Shown here: piece after piece, positions 25,207 to 33,075 of the stretch
How the letters are laid out: each line of letters starts with the position of its first letter
Position numbering within the stretch: the stretch's first letter is position 1
Assembly: GCF_014647495.1 (NCBI RefSeq)
Contig: NZ_BMPH01000010.1
Coordinates: 103,562-167,561 of the forward strand
Length of the DNA stretch: 64,000 nt
Direction of reading: 5' to 3'
Source of the DNA: Glutamicibacter protophormiae
GTDB lineage: Bacteria > Actinomycetota > Actinomycetes > Actinomycetales > Micrococcaceae
Notes under the pieces: model-generated
Databases searched by the model: none
What the model was told of the DNA's origin: nothing
What the model saw: only the letters and a program-made list of their open reading frames with translations
Made by a program: the position numbers and the translations under genes

Positions 25207-26589
25207 ATGAGGAACCAGAGCCCGGGTCACGAAGACAAGTTCTTCGCCCAGATGCGCAAGCCGAAGATCGTCCGCCAGGAATCCAAATGGATCGGCGGCG
25301 TTGCCGCGGGCATCGCCGAGCGCTTCGACATCGATGTGGTGCTGGTGCGCGGCGTGCTGGTGGCGCTGAGCATCCTCGGCGGTCTGGGGCTGGTGCTCTA
25401 CGGCATCGCCTGGGCGTTGCTGCCGGACACCGAGAACCGGATCCATCTGGAACGCGCCATCAACAAGGAGTGGACCAGCGGCATGACCGGCGCGGTCATC
25501 ACCGTGGCGCTCGGCATCTTCCCGGCCCCCTGGTTCCTGGACTCGCTGGCACCGATCCTGTGGCCCATCGCCATCGTCGCGGCCATCGTCTTCTTGATCT
25601 TCAAGCGCCGCAACACCAAGTACGACGGTTCGCGGCCCGGCGCTTCCTACCAGCCGGCCCCGGACTCCGGGGAAACCCCGACCGGAACCGTGGTTGAAAA
25701 ACCCTGGCGTTCCGAGCGCACGTCGTTCAGCGCGCAGGCCCGGGTTCCGGGCAGCGAACCCGCCGGCGCCGCCGACCACTTCGACTTCACGCAGACACCC
25801 ACTTCGGCTTCTGAGGAGCACACCATGGAATCTGAGCAACCGGGTCCCGCCGGACCGCAGGAGGGCCCCGCCTCGACCTCGCGGCCGGACGCGGACTACA
25901 CCACCCCGTTCGAGCACCAGGCCTACCCGCCGCGGCCCAATCCCTCGAAGCAGGCCAAGGACGCCCGCCGGGCACGCCTGGCCCCTCCGGTGCCGGGCTG
26001 GATCGCCACCACCATCGTGGGCCTGACCATCCTGGTGATCGCCGCGGTGCTCAGCATCGACTACCTGAACCTCGTGGAACTGCCCGGCAACGGCTGGTCC
26101 GTCGCCCTGGCCTGCGGGCTGCTGCTGGTGGGCCTGAGCCTGATCCTGATCTCCGCCACCAAGCGCACCAGCGGGGGTCTGCTGGGGCTGGCTATTCCGC
26201 TGCTGGTGCTGACCGTCGTCTTCGGCGGCAGCTCCCTCGCATCGGGCAACCAGGGACTGGTGCACACCGGCAGTTCCGAGAATTCCTACAGCGCCGTCTT
26301 CAGCAATTCCACCCTGGACCTGACCGACAAGCAGAACATCGCCTCGGATACGACCGTCGAGGTCTCTTCCGTCTTCTCCAAGCTGGAACTGAAACTTCCG
26401 GACAACGTTCCGGTGAAGATCAAGAGCGACGGCGTCTTCATCTCGGATCTCGAAGGCCAGCTGCCCCAGGAACTGCGCCAGCTGCCGTCCAACGCCCCGA
26501 CCCTCACCGTGGACATCGACGGGGTCTTCTCCAGCTTCGAATCAACGGTTTCCACCGGTTCCAGCCCCGCCACTTCACCACAGTTCTAA
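25207..26589 (+). CDS. PspC-domain protein with LiaF-like C-terminus
   Basis: 460 residues. PspC domain at about 20-80 (SKWIGGVAAGIAERFDIDVV then a membrane helix and ALLPDTENRIHLE), a second membrane pair near 95-130, a Pro/Ser-rich linker (about 140-245), three more membrane segments (about 248-340) and a beta-rich C-terminal domain (NSTLDLTDKQ, VEVSSVFSKLELKLPDNVPV, GVFSSFEST) like the cell-wall-active antibiotic response domain of LiaF. ATG at 25207 has no strong ribosome binding site; GAGAAT lies 6 nt upstream, so it may be leaderless. Likely an envelope-stress sensor or inhibitor working with the divergent kinase and regulator. Confidence 0.8.
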   Translation: MRNQSPGHEDKFFAQMRKPKIVRQESKWIGGVAAGIAERFDIDVVLVRGVLVALSILGGLGLVLYGIAWALLPDTENRIHLERAINKEWTSGMTGAVITVALGIFPAPWFLDSLAPILWPIAIVAAIVFLIFKRRNTKYDGSRPGASYQPAPDSGETPTGTVVEKPWRSERTSFSAQARVPGSEPAGAADHFDFTQTPTSASEEHTMESEQPGPAGPQEGPASTSRPDADYTTPFEHQAYPPRPNPSKQAKDARRARLAPPVPGWIATTIVGLTILVIAAVLSIDYLNLVELPGNGWSVALACGLLLVGLSLILISATKRTSGGLLGLAIPLLVLTVVFGGSSLASGNQGLVHTGSSENSYSAVFSNSTLDLTDKQNIASDTTVEVSSVFSKLELKLPDNVPVKIKSDGVFISDLEGQLPQELRQLPSNAPTLTVDIDGVFSSFESTVSTGSSPATSPQF

Positions 26590-26600
26590 GGAACGGACAC

Positions 26601-26849
26601 ATGAACGCCAAACCAACCCGGGAGACCAAGTTCCCCACCGGAACCCTGGTCTTCGGACTCATCCTCGTCGTGGTCGCCGTGGTCTCGCTGAGCAACACGC
26701 TCTTCGACTGGACGCTGGACACCCCGCTGTTCTTCATCTCCCTCATCGCCCTGGCAGGTATCGTGATGATCGTTTCCGGCATCGCCTCGGCCATGAAGCG
26801 CGGCAACCGGGATGACGAGCTTCCGCCCCCGGCCAACCCCAACTACTAG
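26601..26849 (+). CDS. Small two-helix membrane protein
   Basis: 82 residues with two membrane segments (about 15-33 and 42-62), a basic loop at the end (SAMKRGNRDDE) and a Pro-rich tail. ATG at 26601 has AAGGA 7 nt upstream, 11 nt after the previous gene, so it belongs to the PspC operon. I do not recognise a named family; its position suggests an accessory part of the envelope-stress module. Confidence 0.85.
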   Translation: MNAKPTRETKFPTGTLVFGLILVVVAVVSLSNTLFDWTLDTPLFFISLIALAGIVMIVSGIASAMKRGNRDDELPPPANPNY

Positions 26850-26880
26850 ACTTCCACCCCGAAAAACCAGGAGCCCGAAC

Positions 26881-27123
26881 ATGGACAAGTTCTTCAACTC
26901 GATCCGATCAATCCCGCTGCGCCGCGGCCCGGCCCGCATGGCCGGCGGCGTGGCCGGCGGACTGGCCGACAAGTTCGGCTGGGACGTCACCATCGTGCGC
27001 ATCATCATGCTGGTCTCGTTCCTGCTGCCGGTGCTCGGCATCGGCGCCTACATCGTGGCCTGGCTGCTCATCCCGGCCCAGGACGACACCATCATCCTGC
27101 AGAAATGGCTCAGGAAGCTCTAG
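26881..27123 (+). CDS. PspC-domain protein, small
   Basis: 80 residues that are almost only a PspC domain: RRGPARMAGGVAGGLADKFG, WDVTIVRIIMLVSFLLPVLG and the closing WLLIPAQDDT. ATG at 26881 has AGGAG 7-8 nt upstream; the frame is open earlier but that overlaps the preceding gene. Third and last gene of the rightward operon, 31 nt after its neighbour, followed by a terminator. PspC proteins sense or buffer membrane stress; here it is the third PspC domain within 4 kb. Confidence 0.88.
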   Translation: MDKFFNSIRSIPLRRGPARMAGGVAGGLADKFGWDVTIVRIIMLVSFLLPVLGIGAYIVAWLLIPAQDDTIILQKWLRKL

Positions 27124-27154
27124 CCGGCGCCGCCTGAGGCGGCACAGCGCCCCG

Positions 27155-27194
27155 GGGCGGGTTTGCGGATCACCACTGGTCCGCAAACTCGCCC
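27155..27194 (+). terminator. Terminator of the PspC operon
   Basis: 15-bp stem with one G-U pair (27155-27169 and 27180-27194) and a 10-nt loop, followed by TTGTGG. It lies 31 nt past the last PspC gene. Confidence 0.65.
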
Positions 27195-27362
27195 TTGTGG
27201 CCTTAAACACGTAGACTATTTTTCGAACTCGATGCTCAAAGGCGCGCGGATATCGAATGACATCCAGATGGATTCCCTGCACCGCTGCCCCTCGGGGATG
27301 AGCGAACTTCCCGGCCCAGGCTCCGCCGCAGGTGCAGTCCCATCATGACCAAGTGAGGGTAA

Positions 27363-28391
27363 ATGCGCATTGGAATCATGACCTCGGGCGGAGACTGCCC
27401 GGGCCTGAACGCAGTGATCCGCGGTGCCGTGCTCAACGGCATCAAGAGCTACGAGCATGAATTTGTCGGCTTCCGCGACGGCTGGCGCGGCGTGAAGGAC
27501 GCCGACTTCTTCGAGTTGCCCCGCACCGCGGTCCGCGGCATCGCCAAGCAGGGCGGCACCATCCTGGGCACCTCCCGCACCAACGCCTTCGAAGGCGAGA
27601 ACGGCGGGCCGGAGAACATCTCCGCCGTGCTCAAGGACAACAACATTGATGCACTGATCGCCATCGGCGGCGAGGGCACCCTGGCCGGCGCGCAACGGCT
27701 GTGCGAGGCCGGGCTGCCGATCGTCGGTGTTCCCAAGACCATCGACAACGACCTGGACGCCACCGACTACACCTTCGGCTTCGACACCGCGAACCAGATC
27801 GCCGTGGAGGCGATCGACCGGCTGCGCACCACCGGAGATTCGCACCACCGCTGCATGGTCGCCGAGGTGATGGGCCGGCACGTGGGCTGGATCGCGCTGC
27901 ATGCGGGCATGGCCTCCGGCGCGCACGCCATCCTGATCCCCGAGGTCTCCACGAGCATGGAGCAGATCTGCCAATGGGTCAACGAGGCCCACGACCGCGG
28001 CCGCGCGCCGCTGATCGTCGTCGCGGAGGGCTTCGTGCCCGAGGGCATGGAGGAAGCCTTCTCCGTGCGCGGCGTGGACACCTTCGGCCGGGCCAGGTTG
28101 GGCGGCATCGGCGAGATGCTGGCCCCGCTGATCGAGGAGCGCACCGGCATCGAGACCCGGGCCACCGTGCTGGGCCATATCCAGCGCGGCGGGGTGCCCA
28201 CCGCCTTCGACCGCGTGCTGGCCACCAGGCTGGGCATGGCCTCGGTGGACTCGGTGGACGACGGGGCGTGGGGAACCATGGTGGCGCTGCACGGCACCAA
28301 GATCAACCGCGTGCCGATGCGCGCGGCCCTGAACAACCTCAAGCGGGTTCCCATGGATCGCTACAACGAGGCGAAGATCCTGTTCGGATAG
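27363..28391 (+). CDS. pfkA: 6-phosphofructokinase
   Basis: 342 residues. Phosphorylates fructose 6-phosphate to fructose 1,6-bisphosphate in glycolysis. The N-terminal Gly-rich GIMTSGGDCPGLNAVIRG, the catalytic PKTIDNDLDATD (Asp acceptor) and the substrate motif EVMGRHVGWIAL are present. The phosphoryl-donor motif is IGGEGTL, with Gly where PPi-dependent enzymes carry Asp, so ATP is the likely donor, although Lys in PKTIDND is shared with the PPi/mixed group III common in actinobacteria. ATG at 27363 has GAGGG 4-5 nt upstream. Followed by a bidirectional terminator shared with convergent ygfZ. Confidence 0.94.
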   Translation: MRIGIMTSGGDCPGLNAVIRGAVLNGIKSYEHEFVGFRDGWRGVKDADFFELPRTAVRGIAKQGGTILGTSRTNAFEGENGGPENISAVLKDNNIDALIAIGGEGTLAGAQRLCEAGLPIVGVPKTIDNDLDATDYTFGFDTANQIAVEAIDRLRTTGDSHHRCMVAEVMGRHVGWIALHAGMASGAHAILIPEVSTSMEQICQWVNEAHDRGRAPLIVVAEGFVPEGMEEAFSVRGVDTFGRARLGGIGEMLAPLIEERTGIETRATVLGHIQRGGVPTAFDRVLATRLGMASVDSVDDGAWGTMVALHGTKINRVPMRAALNNLKRVPMDRYNEAKILFG

Positions 28392-28423
28392 CCTGCAAAG
28401 CCCGGAAACCGCGTTAAACAGCA

Positions 28424-28463
28424 GCACGAGCCGTGAAGTCCTTGCAGACTTCACGGCTCGTGC
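28424..28463. terminator. Bidirectional terminator between pfkA and ygfZ
   Basis: 17-bp perfect stem (28424-28440 and 28447-28463) with a 6-nt loop, 32 nt past pfkA and 15 nt past ygfZ. T-runs are short on both sides. Confidence 0.75.
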
Positions 28464-28478
28464 CGTTGTGCAGGCCGC

Positions 28479-29561
28479 CTACTTGGCAGGCGGGGTGCGC
28501 AGGAATCCGGTGAACCGCCCGGCCACCTGGCCGGCGTCCGGGGTCACGATGACCTCCTGGCTGGCGGGGTAGACGCTGTCGCCGTCCACCACGCTGAGCA
28601 CCTCGCCGGGATCCACGTTGCGCTTGACGACACCCAGCGCGATCGGTCCTGCTTCGTAGTGCAGCGCCGCCGAAGTCACCCGGCCGACGGTCCGCTCGCC
28701 GAGCTTGATCTCTGCACCCGGCGACGGCAGCGTGTGCATGGAGCCGTCCAGGTCCAGGAATACGATGCGCCGCGGAGGGTGCCCGATGTTGTGCACGCGG
28801 GCGACCGTTTCCTGGCCCTTGTAGCAGCCCTTGTCCAGGTGCACCGAGGTGCGCAGCCAGTCCAGCTCGTGCGGGATGGTCTTTTCGTCGATTTCCGCGC
28901 CGAAGCGCGGCTCCCAGGCGGCGATGCGCAGCGCTTCCACCGACATCATGCCGGCCAGCTGCTCCTCGCCCGCCGCCTCGACGAGCTGGTCCAGCTCGAC
29001 CACGTGCAGCAGCCACGGACGCTCGGCGCCCGGGTGGTCGGCGCGCGAGTAGGCCCAGCCGCCTTCGGCAACCCCCGGCCACGGATCGGTCCAGACCAGA
29101 TCCCCCGCGGTGGGGATGCGCCGGGTCGCCGCGAGCACGCCGTGGGTGGCGGACAGGTCGTTGACCTCGACGCGGAGCATGAAGCGCATGGAGTTCAAGA
29201 ACTCCTCCAGCGCCGGTCCACGGCCTGGTTCGACGATCAGCAGCAGGCGCTCCCGGTCGATCAGCAGCTTCATCTCGTGCTCAATGCGCCCCTGGACTGA
29301 GAGCAGCAGCGCCTGGCTGCTGTCCCCGGGCTTGAGCGCCGTGGTCTGCTGGGTGCTCAGGGTGTTCAGCCAGCTCTGCCTGTCCGCCCCGGTGATCTCC
29401 AGGACGTCGAAATGCGACAGGTCGGCAATTGCCTCGCCCTGGAACAGCCGGCGGGCTTCGCGGGTGGGCGCACCGTAGTGCGCGGCAACCCCTGCGTCGA
29501 CTCCTCCGGCTTCCACTGCGCCCTCGCGCTGCAGCAGCCGGGAACGATAGGTTTCAGTCAT
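28479..29561 (-). CDS. ygfZ: YgfZ/GcvT-type folate-binding protein
   Basis: 360-residue aminomethyltransferase-fold protein that supports repair or assembly of iron-sulfur proteins with a tetrahydrofolate cofactor. The family signature lies at about residue 245: DKGCYKGQETVARVHNIGHP, including the conserved Cys. The N-terminal fold (LFQGEAIADLSHFDVLEITG, SWLNTLSTQQ) is complete. It begins 2 nt after the nitrobindin-like gene stop and is co-transcribed with it, which fits a heme/iron-sulfur maintenance pair. Start ATG at 29561. Confidence 0.93.
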   Translation of the reverse strand: MTETYRSRLLQREGAVEAGGVDAGVAAHYGAPTREARRLFQGEAIADLSHFDVLEITGADRQSWLNTLSTQQTTALKPGDSSQALLLSVQGRIEHEMKLLIDRERLLLIVEPGRGPALEEFLNSMRFMLRVEVNDLSATHGVLAATRRIPTAGDLVWTDPWPGVAEGGWAYSRADHPGAERPWLLHVVELDQLVEAAGEEQLAGMMSVEALRIAAWEPRFGAEIDEKTIPHELDWLRTSVHLDKGCYKGQETVARVHNIGHPPRRIVFLDLDGSMHTLPSPGAEIKLGERTVGRVTSAALHYEAGPIALGVVKRNVDPGEVLSVVDGDSVYPASQEVIVTPDAGQVAGRFTGFLRTPPAK

Positions 29562-29563
29562 GG

Positions 29564-30178
29564 CTACTTCGTTGCTTCGTTGGCGGCAACACGCTGCAAT
29601 GCGGCTGACGCGTGGGCTTTAAGTTCGAGATTCCCCTGCGACACGTCCCAACGCCAGAACAGCTCGCCGTTGACCAGCCCGTAGATACGGGTCGAGGAAG
29701 CGTATTGCTTGGCGTTTTTGCTGCGCAGCAGCCCTTCGGTGGCCAGCTGGACGCGCGGACCGTCGATGAGGCCGTAGTACAGCTCCGAGATGCCGCCGGG
29801 CTGGACGATGTGCGCCTGGATCTTGAATCCGTCCTTGGTGTGCAGCTTCTGCACGTCGTCCGCCGAACGCAGGACAGGGAACACGTCGCCCGGAATCATG
29901 CCGGGTCCGGCGTCGGCTTCGAGCTGCTCGCGGTCCAGGGACCAGAATCCGGTCTCTGCGGTCAGCACGCGCAGCTTGTTGCCTTCGGCGTCGGTGAGCC
30001 AGGATTCGCTGCGGTATTCGAGGTAGGGGCCGCCGATGTCACGGAAGGTGACCCGCTGCCAGAAGTATTCGTCCTCGGCTTCGCCTTCTCCAAGGCGTCC
30101 CATGCCTTCCCAGGTTCCAATGAGCCAGGCCAAAGGCACGAGTTCCGGGGTGAGATCAGTCGGTAGCTCAAAGGCCAT
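29564..30178 (-). CDS. Nitrobindin-like FABP-family heme protein (DUF1794)
   Basis: 204 residues of a predicted 10-strand beta barrel. The GxWxGxG signature is present (AWLIGTWEGMGRLG, about residue 18), together with DIGGPYLEYRSESW and the late WDVSQGNLELKAHASAAL with the His expected as proximal heme ligand. The family binds ferric heme and reacts with NO or peroxynitrite. ATG at 30178 has AAGGAG about 12 nt upstream. It leads a two-gene unit with ygfZ. Confidence 0.85.
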   Translation of the reverse strand: MAFELPTDLTPELVPLAWLIGTWEGMGRLGEGEAEDEYFWQRVTFRDIGGPYLEYRSESWLTDAEGNKLRVLTAETGFWSLDREQLEADAGPGMIPGDVFPVLRSADDVQKLHTKDGFKIQAHIVQPGGISELYYGLIDGPRVQLATEGLLRSKNAKQYASSTRIYGLVNGELFWRWDVSQGNLELKAHASAALQRVAANEATK

Positions 30179-30211
30179 GGACTACTCGCTCCTTAGTCGT
30201 TGGTGAAATAA

Positions 30212-30243
30212 AACAGCGCACACTCTATTGTGTGCGCTGTTTA
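30212..30243 (-). terminator. Terminator of the small membrane protein gene
   Basis: 13-bp perfect stem (30212-30224 and 30231-30243), 6-nt loop, minus-strand tail TATTT. It starts immediately after the stop codon of the 39-residue ORF, which supports that ORF as a real unit. Confidence 0.9.
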
Positions 30244-30363
30244 CTACTTCTGGCCCTGGAAGAGACGCTTGACGACCAGTCCGGCAAACGCTGCCATTCC
30301 CAGTCCGGCGATGACTACGAGAGCCTGGAAGAAAATTTCGAGTGCAAGAAAATTATCATTCAT
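30244..30363 (-). CDS. Small membrane protein, 39 residues
   Basis: Starts MNDNFLALEIFFQALVV, has one membrane helix (about 12-32) and ends VVKRLFQGQK. It is flanked by a -10 box (TAAGAT, 6 nt before ATG) and a strong terminator that begins at the stop codon. No ribosome binding site, so a leaderless mRNA is likely. Codon use fits the neighbours. Function unknown; it may be a small regulator of a membrane complex. It lies beside the nitrobindin/ygfZ pair, which has its own ribosome binding site. Confidence 0.7.
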   Translation of the reverse strand: MNDNFLALEIFFQALVVIAGLGMAAFAGLVVKRLFQGQK

Positions 30364-30369
30364 GGCTTC

Positions 30370-30375
30370 ATCTTA
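30370..30375 (-). promoter_or_regulatory. -10 box of the 39-residue ORF
   Basis: TAAGAT on the minus strand, 6 nt before ATG at 30363: leaderless spacing. Confidence 0.5.
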
Positions 30376-30446
30376 GCGCGAGCTTTCGGTGAACCGCGAC
30401 ATGCATGACGCGGCCCCGGTTTCGGCGCCGCCAGCGGTGCAATCCG

Positions 30447-31187
30447 CTAGCTGAAGACCATCAAGTCCACGGCATACCAGCTCGCGGCGCCGCTGATCAG
30501 GACGATGCCGCTGGCCAATCCCAGTACACCGGTCAGGTTCCGGACGCTGCGGGTGGACAGCGCCAAGGCGCGCAGGGCGCTGACCAGGATTCCTGCCAGC
30601 AACCCCAGGACCACCCCTTCGACGACATGCAGCCCCAGCGGCAGCGCCGTGGCGATCGCGCCGAGGACCAGGGAAACCAGCGGAGCCAGGAACATGGTGA
30701 TGCGGTTGGGAAGCCGCGTCATCGCCACGAGGCCGGAGCCGGCCAGCCCGATGACGGTGACCAAGGTCAGCGCGAACCCGTAGTTGACGGTTCCGGCGGC
30801 GGCCCAAGCCGAACCCAGCACCGCCATGACCACGCCGGTGATGCCGCTGACCGTGCCGGCCATGCGGCCCTCGGCGTCGGCCCCGCGCAGCACTTGGCTG
30901 ATGAAGACCAGCAGGACGCCGACCGCGATGACTTCAACGCCATGGGACATCGGCGACACGCCGGGCATGAACAGCACCGCCGCAGTCGAAGCCAAGGAGC
31001 AAACGGACAGGATGACCGTCAACGGCCACGGTGCTTCGGCACGGATCAGCCGAGGCCAGGCATAAGCGAAAACGAGCTGCAAAATGACCGCAACAGCACC
31101 CATCGCCCAATCGACGGATTGGATGCTGGCCGCCCCCATGAGCAGGGCCGAAGCCAGCAGGCCGCTTATTAATACCTTGATCCTCAA
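30447..31187 (-). CDS. Multi-spanning membrane protein of unknown function
   Basis: 246 residues with about eight hydrophobic segments, few charged residues and no catalytic motif that I recognise. TTG at 31187 is used because AGGA lies 9 nt upstream and the product then begins with basic MRIKV before the first helix. It is divergent from glnR, with 127 bp between the two starts, an arrangement often kept for this gene in Micrococcaceae by my recollection, so it might be nitrogen-regulated; that is speculation. Confidence 0.8.
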   Translation of the reverse strand: MRIKVLISGLLASALLMGAASIQSVDWAMGAVAVILQLVFAYAWPRLIRAEAPWPLTVILSVCSLASTAAVLFMPGVSPMSHGVEVIAVGVLLVFISQVLRGADAEGRMAGTVSGITGVVMAVLGSAWAAAGTVNYGFALTLVTVIGLAGSGLVAMTRLPNRITMFLAPLVSLVLGAIATALPLGLHVVEGVVLGLLAGILVSALRALALSTRSVRNLTGVLGLASGIVLISGAASWYAVDLMVFS

Positions 31188-31314
31188 ACCAGAATTCCTG
31201 ACGGTAATTTATGCGCACTTGTGACTTCACATGCGAGCTTGGACTATTCCATTCTCTATACTTTGACACGTAAAAACGATTTTCTCGCATCTATCTGGCA
31301 GGAGGAAGACCGCT

Positions 31315-31983
31315 GTGGCGAACCTGCTGCTCCTGACGAACAACGGACAGTCCCAAGCTGAAGTGCTTCCGGCGCTCGAATTACTACTGCATCAGATCCA
31401 GTGCCTACCGGCGCAAACGCAGTCCCTAAGCCAGATTTCCGAATGCGACGCGGTCATCCTCGATGCCCGCACCGAGCTGGTGGCGGCCCGTGCACTGGCA
31501 CAGGTCATCCATTCAACGTTGAAGCTCCCGCTGCTGCTGGTAGCCAGTGAAGGCGCACTGAGCATCCTGAACTCCGAGTGGCATGCGGCAGACTTCATCC
31601 TGCCCACTGCGGTTCCCGCCGAGCTGGAGGCCCGCATCCGGCTGATCCTCTCCTCCGCTCCGGAGCCTGCCGCTCCGGCGGAAGCACCGCAGAACCGTTC
31701 CGGGCTGCGCATCGACGAGCTGAGCTACACCGCCAAAATCGACCAGCGGATCCTGGATCTCACCTACAAGGAATTCGAACTGCTCAAGTACCTCTCGCAG
31801 TTCCCCGGCCGGGTGTTTACCCGCGAACAGCTGCTGCACGAGGTCTGGGGCTACGACTACTACGGCGGCACCCGCACCGTGGACGTCCACGTTCGGCGCC
31901 TGCGTGCGAAACTGGGCACCGACCACGAACAATTAATCGGCACCGTGCGAAACGTGGGCTACCGGTTCCACAACGAGGCCTAA
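31315..31983 (+). CDS. glnR: GlnR-type global nitrogen regulator (atypical OmpR-family)
   Basis: 222 residues. The N-terminus MANLLLLTNNGQSQAEVLPA and the whole C-terminal winged helix (LDLTYKEFELLKYLSQFPG, FTREQLLHEVWGYDYYGGTR, TVDVHVRRLRAKLG, LIGTVRNVGYRF) match actinobacterial GlnR closely. The receiver-like domain keeps Asp50 (DAVILDAR) but lacks the usual acidic pocket, as in orphan GlnR proteins that have no cognate kinase. It activates glutamine synthetase, ammonium and nitrate genes under nitrogen limitation. GTG at 31315 has AGGAGGAA 7-8 nt upstream. mshD follows after 50 nt. Confidence 0.92.
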   Translation: MANLLLLTNNGQSQAEVLPALELLLHQIQCLPAQTQSLSQISECDAVILDARTELVAARALAQVIHSTLKLPLLLVASEGALSILNSEWHAADFILPTAVPAELEARIRLILSSAPEPAAPAEAPQNRSGLRIDELSYTAKIDQRILDLTYKEFELLKYLSQFPGRVFTREQLLHEVWGYDYYGGTRTVDVHVRRLRAKLGTDHEQLIGTVRNVGYRFHNEA

Positions 31984-32021
31984 CATGACGGGGGCTCTGG
32001 CGGGCCCGGTCATCGAACGGA

Positions 32022-32027
32022 TAACCT
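32022..32027 (+). promoter_or_regulatory. mshD -10 box
   Basis: TAACCT exactly 6 nt before the mshD ATG, with no ribosome binding site: leaderless spacing. Confidence 0.5.
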
Positions 32028-32033
32028 GAGAGC

Positions 32034-32990
32034 ATGAACGAGCTGCCCCAGAAAACTGTGTCCATCCAGAAGGTCCTCGGCGAGCTGGAACAGAGTTCGC
32101 TGGCCGAGGTCCGTGATCTCGCCGCCGCCGCCCTGCAATACGACGGCAATCCGCCCTTGAGCGACCAGACGCTGGTTGCGCTGGGCGCGGAAGAATCCGG
32201 CGAAAACGTCATCACGCTGCTGGCCTACTCGGGTGAAGGAACCGAGGCCCAGCTCAGCGGCGTCATCGTCGCAATCGACGACCCTGCATCCCGGCGCTGG
32301 GTCGTCGAGCTGGTGGTGCACCCCCAGTTCCGCAACCACGGCATCGGCCGCCAGCTCCTGCAGGCCCTTGGCGAACAGCTGGATCTGAGCCAGATCCTGA
32401 CCTGGGCGCACGGCGACCACGAAGCGGCCCGCAAGCTGGCCGAGTCGATCGGCCTGTCGCGCAACCGCGAGCTGTACCGGATGCGGCGCGAAGGCACCGA
32501 TTCCCTGGAAGAGACCCCGCTGCAGCGCGGCCTGACACTGCGCAGCTTCCGGGTCGGCGAGGACGAGTCTGACTGGCTTGAGGCCAACACCAAGTCCTTC
32601 GCGCAGCATCCGGAGCAGGGTTCGCTGACCCTCACCGATCTTGATGCCCGCATGAACGAGAACTGGTTCGACCCGCATGGCTTCTTCCTGGCCTTCGATC
32701 CGGACGACCGGCTCGTCGCCTACCACTGGACCAAGATCCACCCTGCCGGCGTCGACGAAATCCGCCCGATGGGCGAGGTCTACGTGGTCGGGGTGGTCCC
32801 CGAGGCGCAGGGCCTGGGACTGGGCCGCGCGCTGACCACGGTCGGCATCAACTATCTCCTGGAACAGGGCGTCGGGTCGGTGCTGCTGTACGTGGACGCC
32901 GAGAACGAGGCCGCGGTGAAGCTCTACCGGTCGCTCGGCTTCACGCTGTGGTCCGCAGACATCATGTACGGCCCCGAACAGATAGACTAA
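32034..32990 (+). CDS. mshD: Mycothiol synthase
   Basis: 318 residues made of two GNAT acetyltransferase domains. It acetylates Cys-GlcN-Ins with acetyl-CoA in the last step of mycothiol biosynthesis, the actinobacterial low-molecular-weight thiol. The acetyl-CoA loop in the N-domain is VVHPQFRNHGIGRQLLQALG (about residue 100) and in the C-domain VVGVVPEAQGLGLGRALTTV (about 255), followed by AVKLYRSLGF. The two-domain layout and length are diagnostic. ATG at 32034 lacks a ribosome binding site but has a -10 at leaderless distance. It lies between glnR and ppk. Confidence 0.93.
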   Translation: MNELPQKTVSIQKVLGELEQSSLAEVRDLAAAALQYDGNPPLSDQTLVALGAEESGENVITLLAYSGEGTEAQLSGVIVAIDDPASRRWVVELVVHPQFRNHGIGRQLLQALGEQLDLSQILTWAHGDHEAARKLAESIGLSRNRELYRMRREGTDSLEETPLQRGLTLRSFRVGEDESDWLEANTKSFAQHPEQGSLTLTDLDARMNENWFDPHGFFLAFDPDDRLVAYHWTKIHPAGVDEIRPMGEVYVVGVVPEAQGLGLGRALTTVGINYLLEQGVGSVLLYVDAENEAAVKLYRSLGFTLWSADIMYGPEQID

Positions 32991-33075
32991 TAACGCATGG
33001 CAACCCGGGATTTCCCCATGTTGCCGGCTAACGGTGAAGATGGCCTCCACCTGCAGGAAGAAGTGAGTTCAGCAG

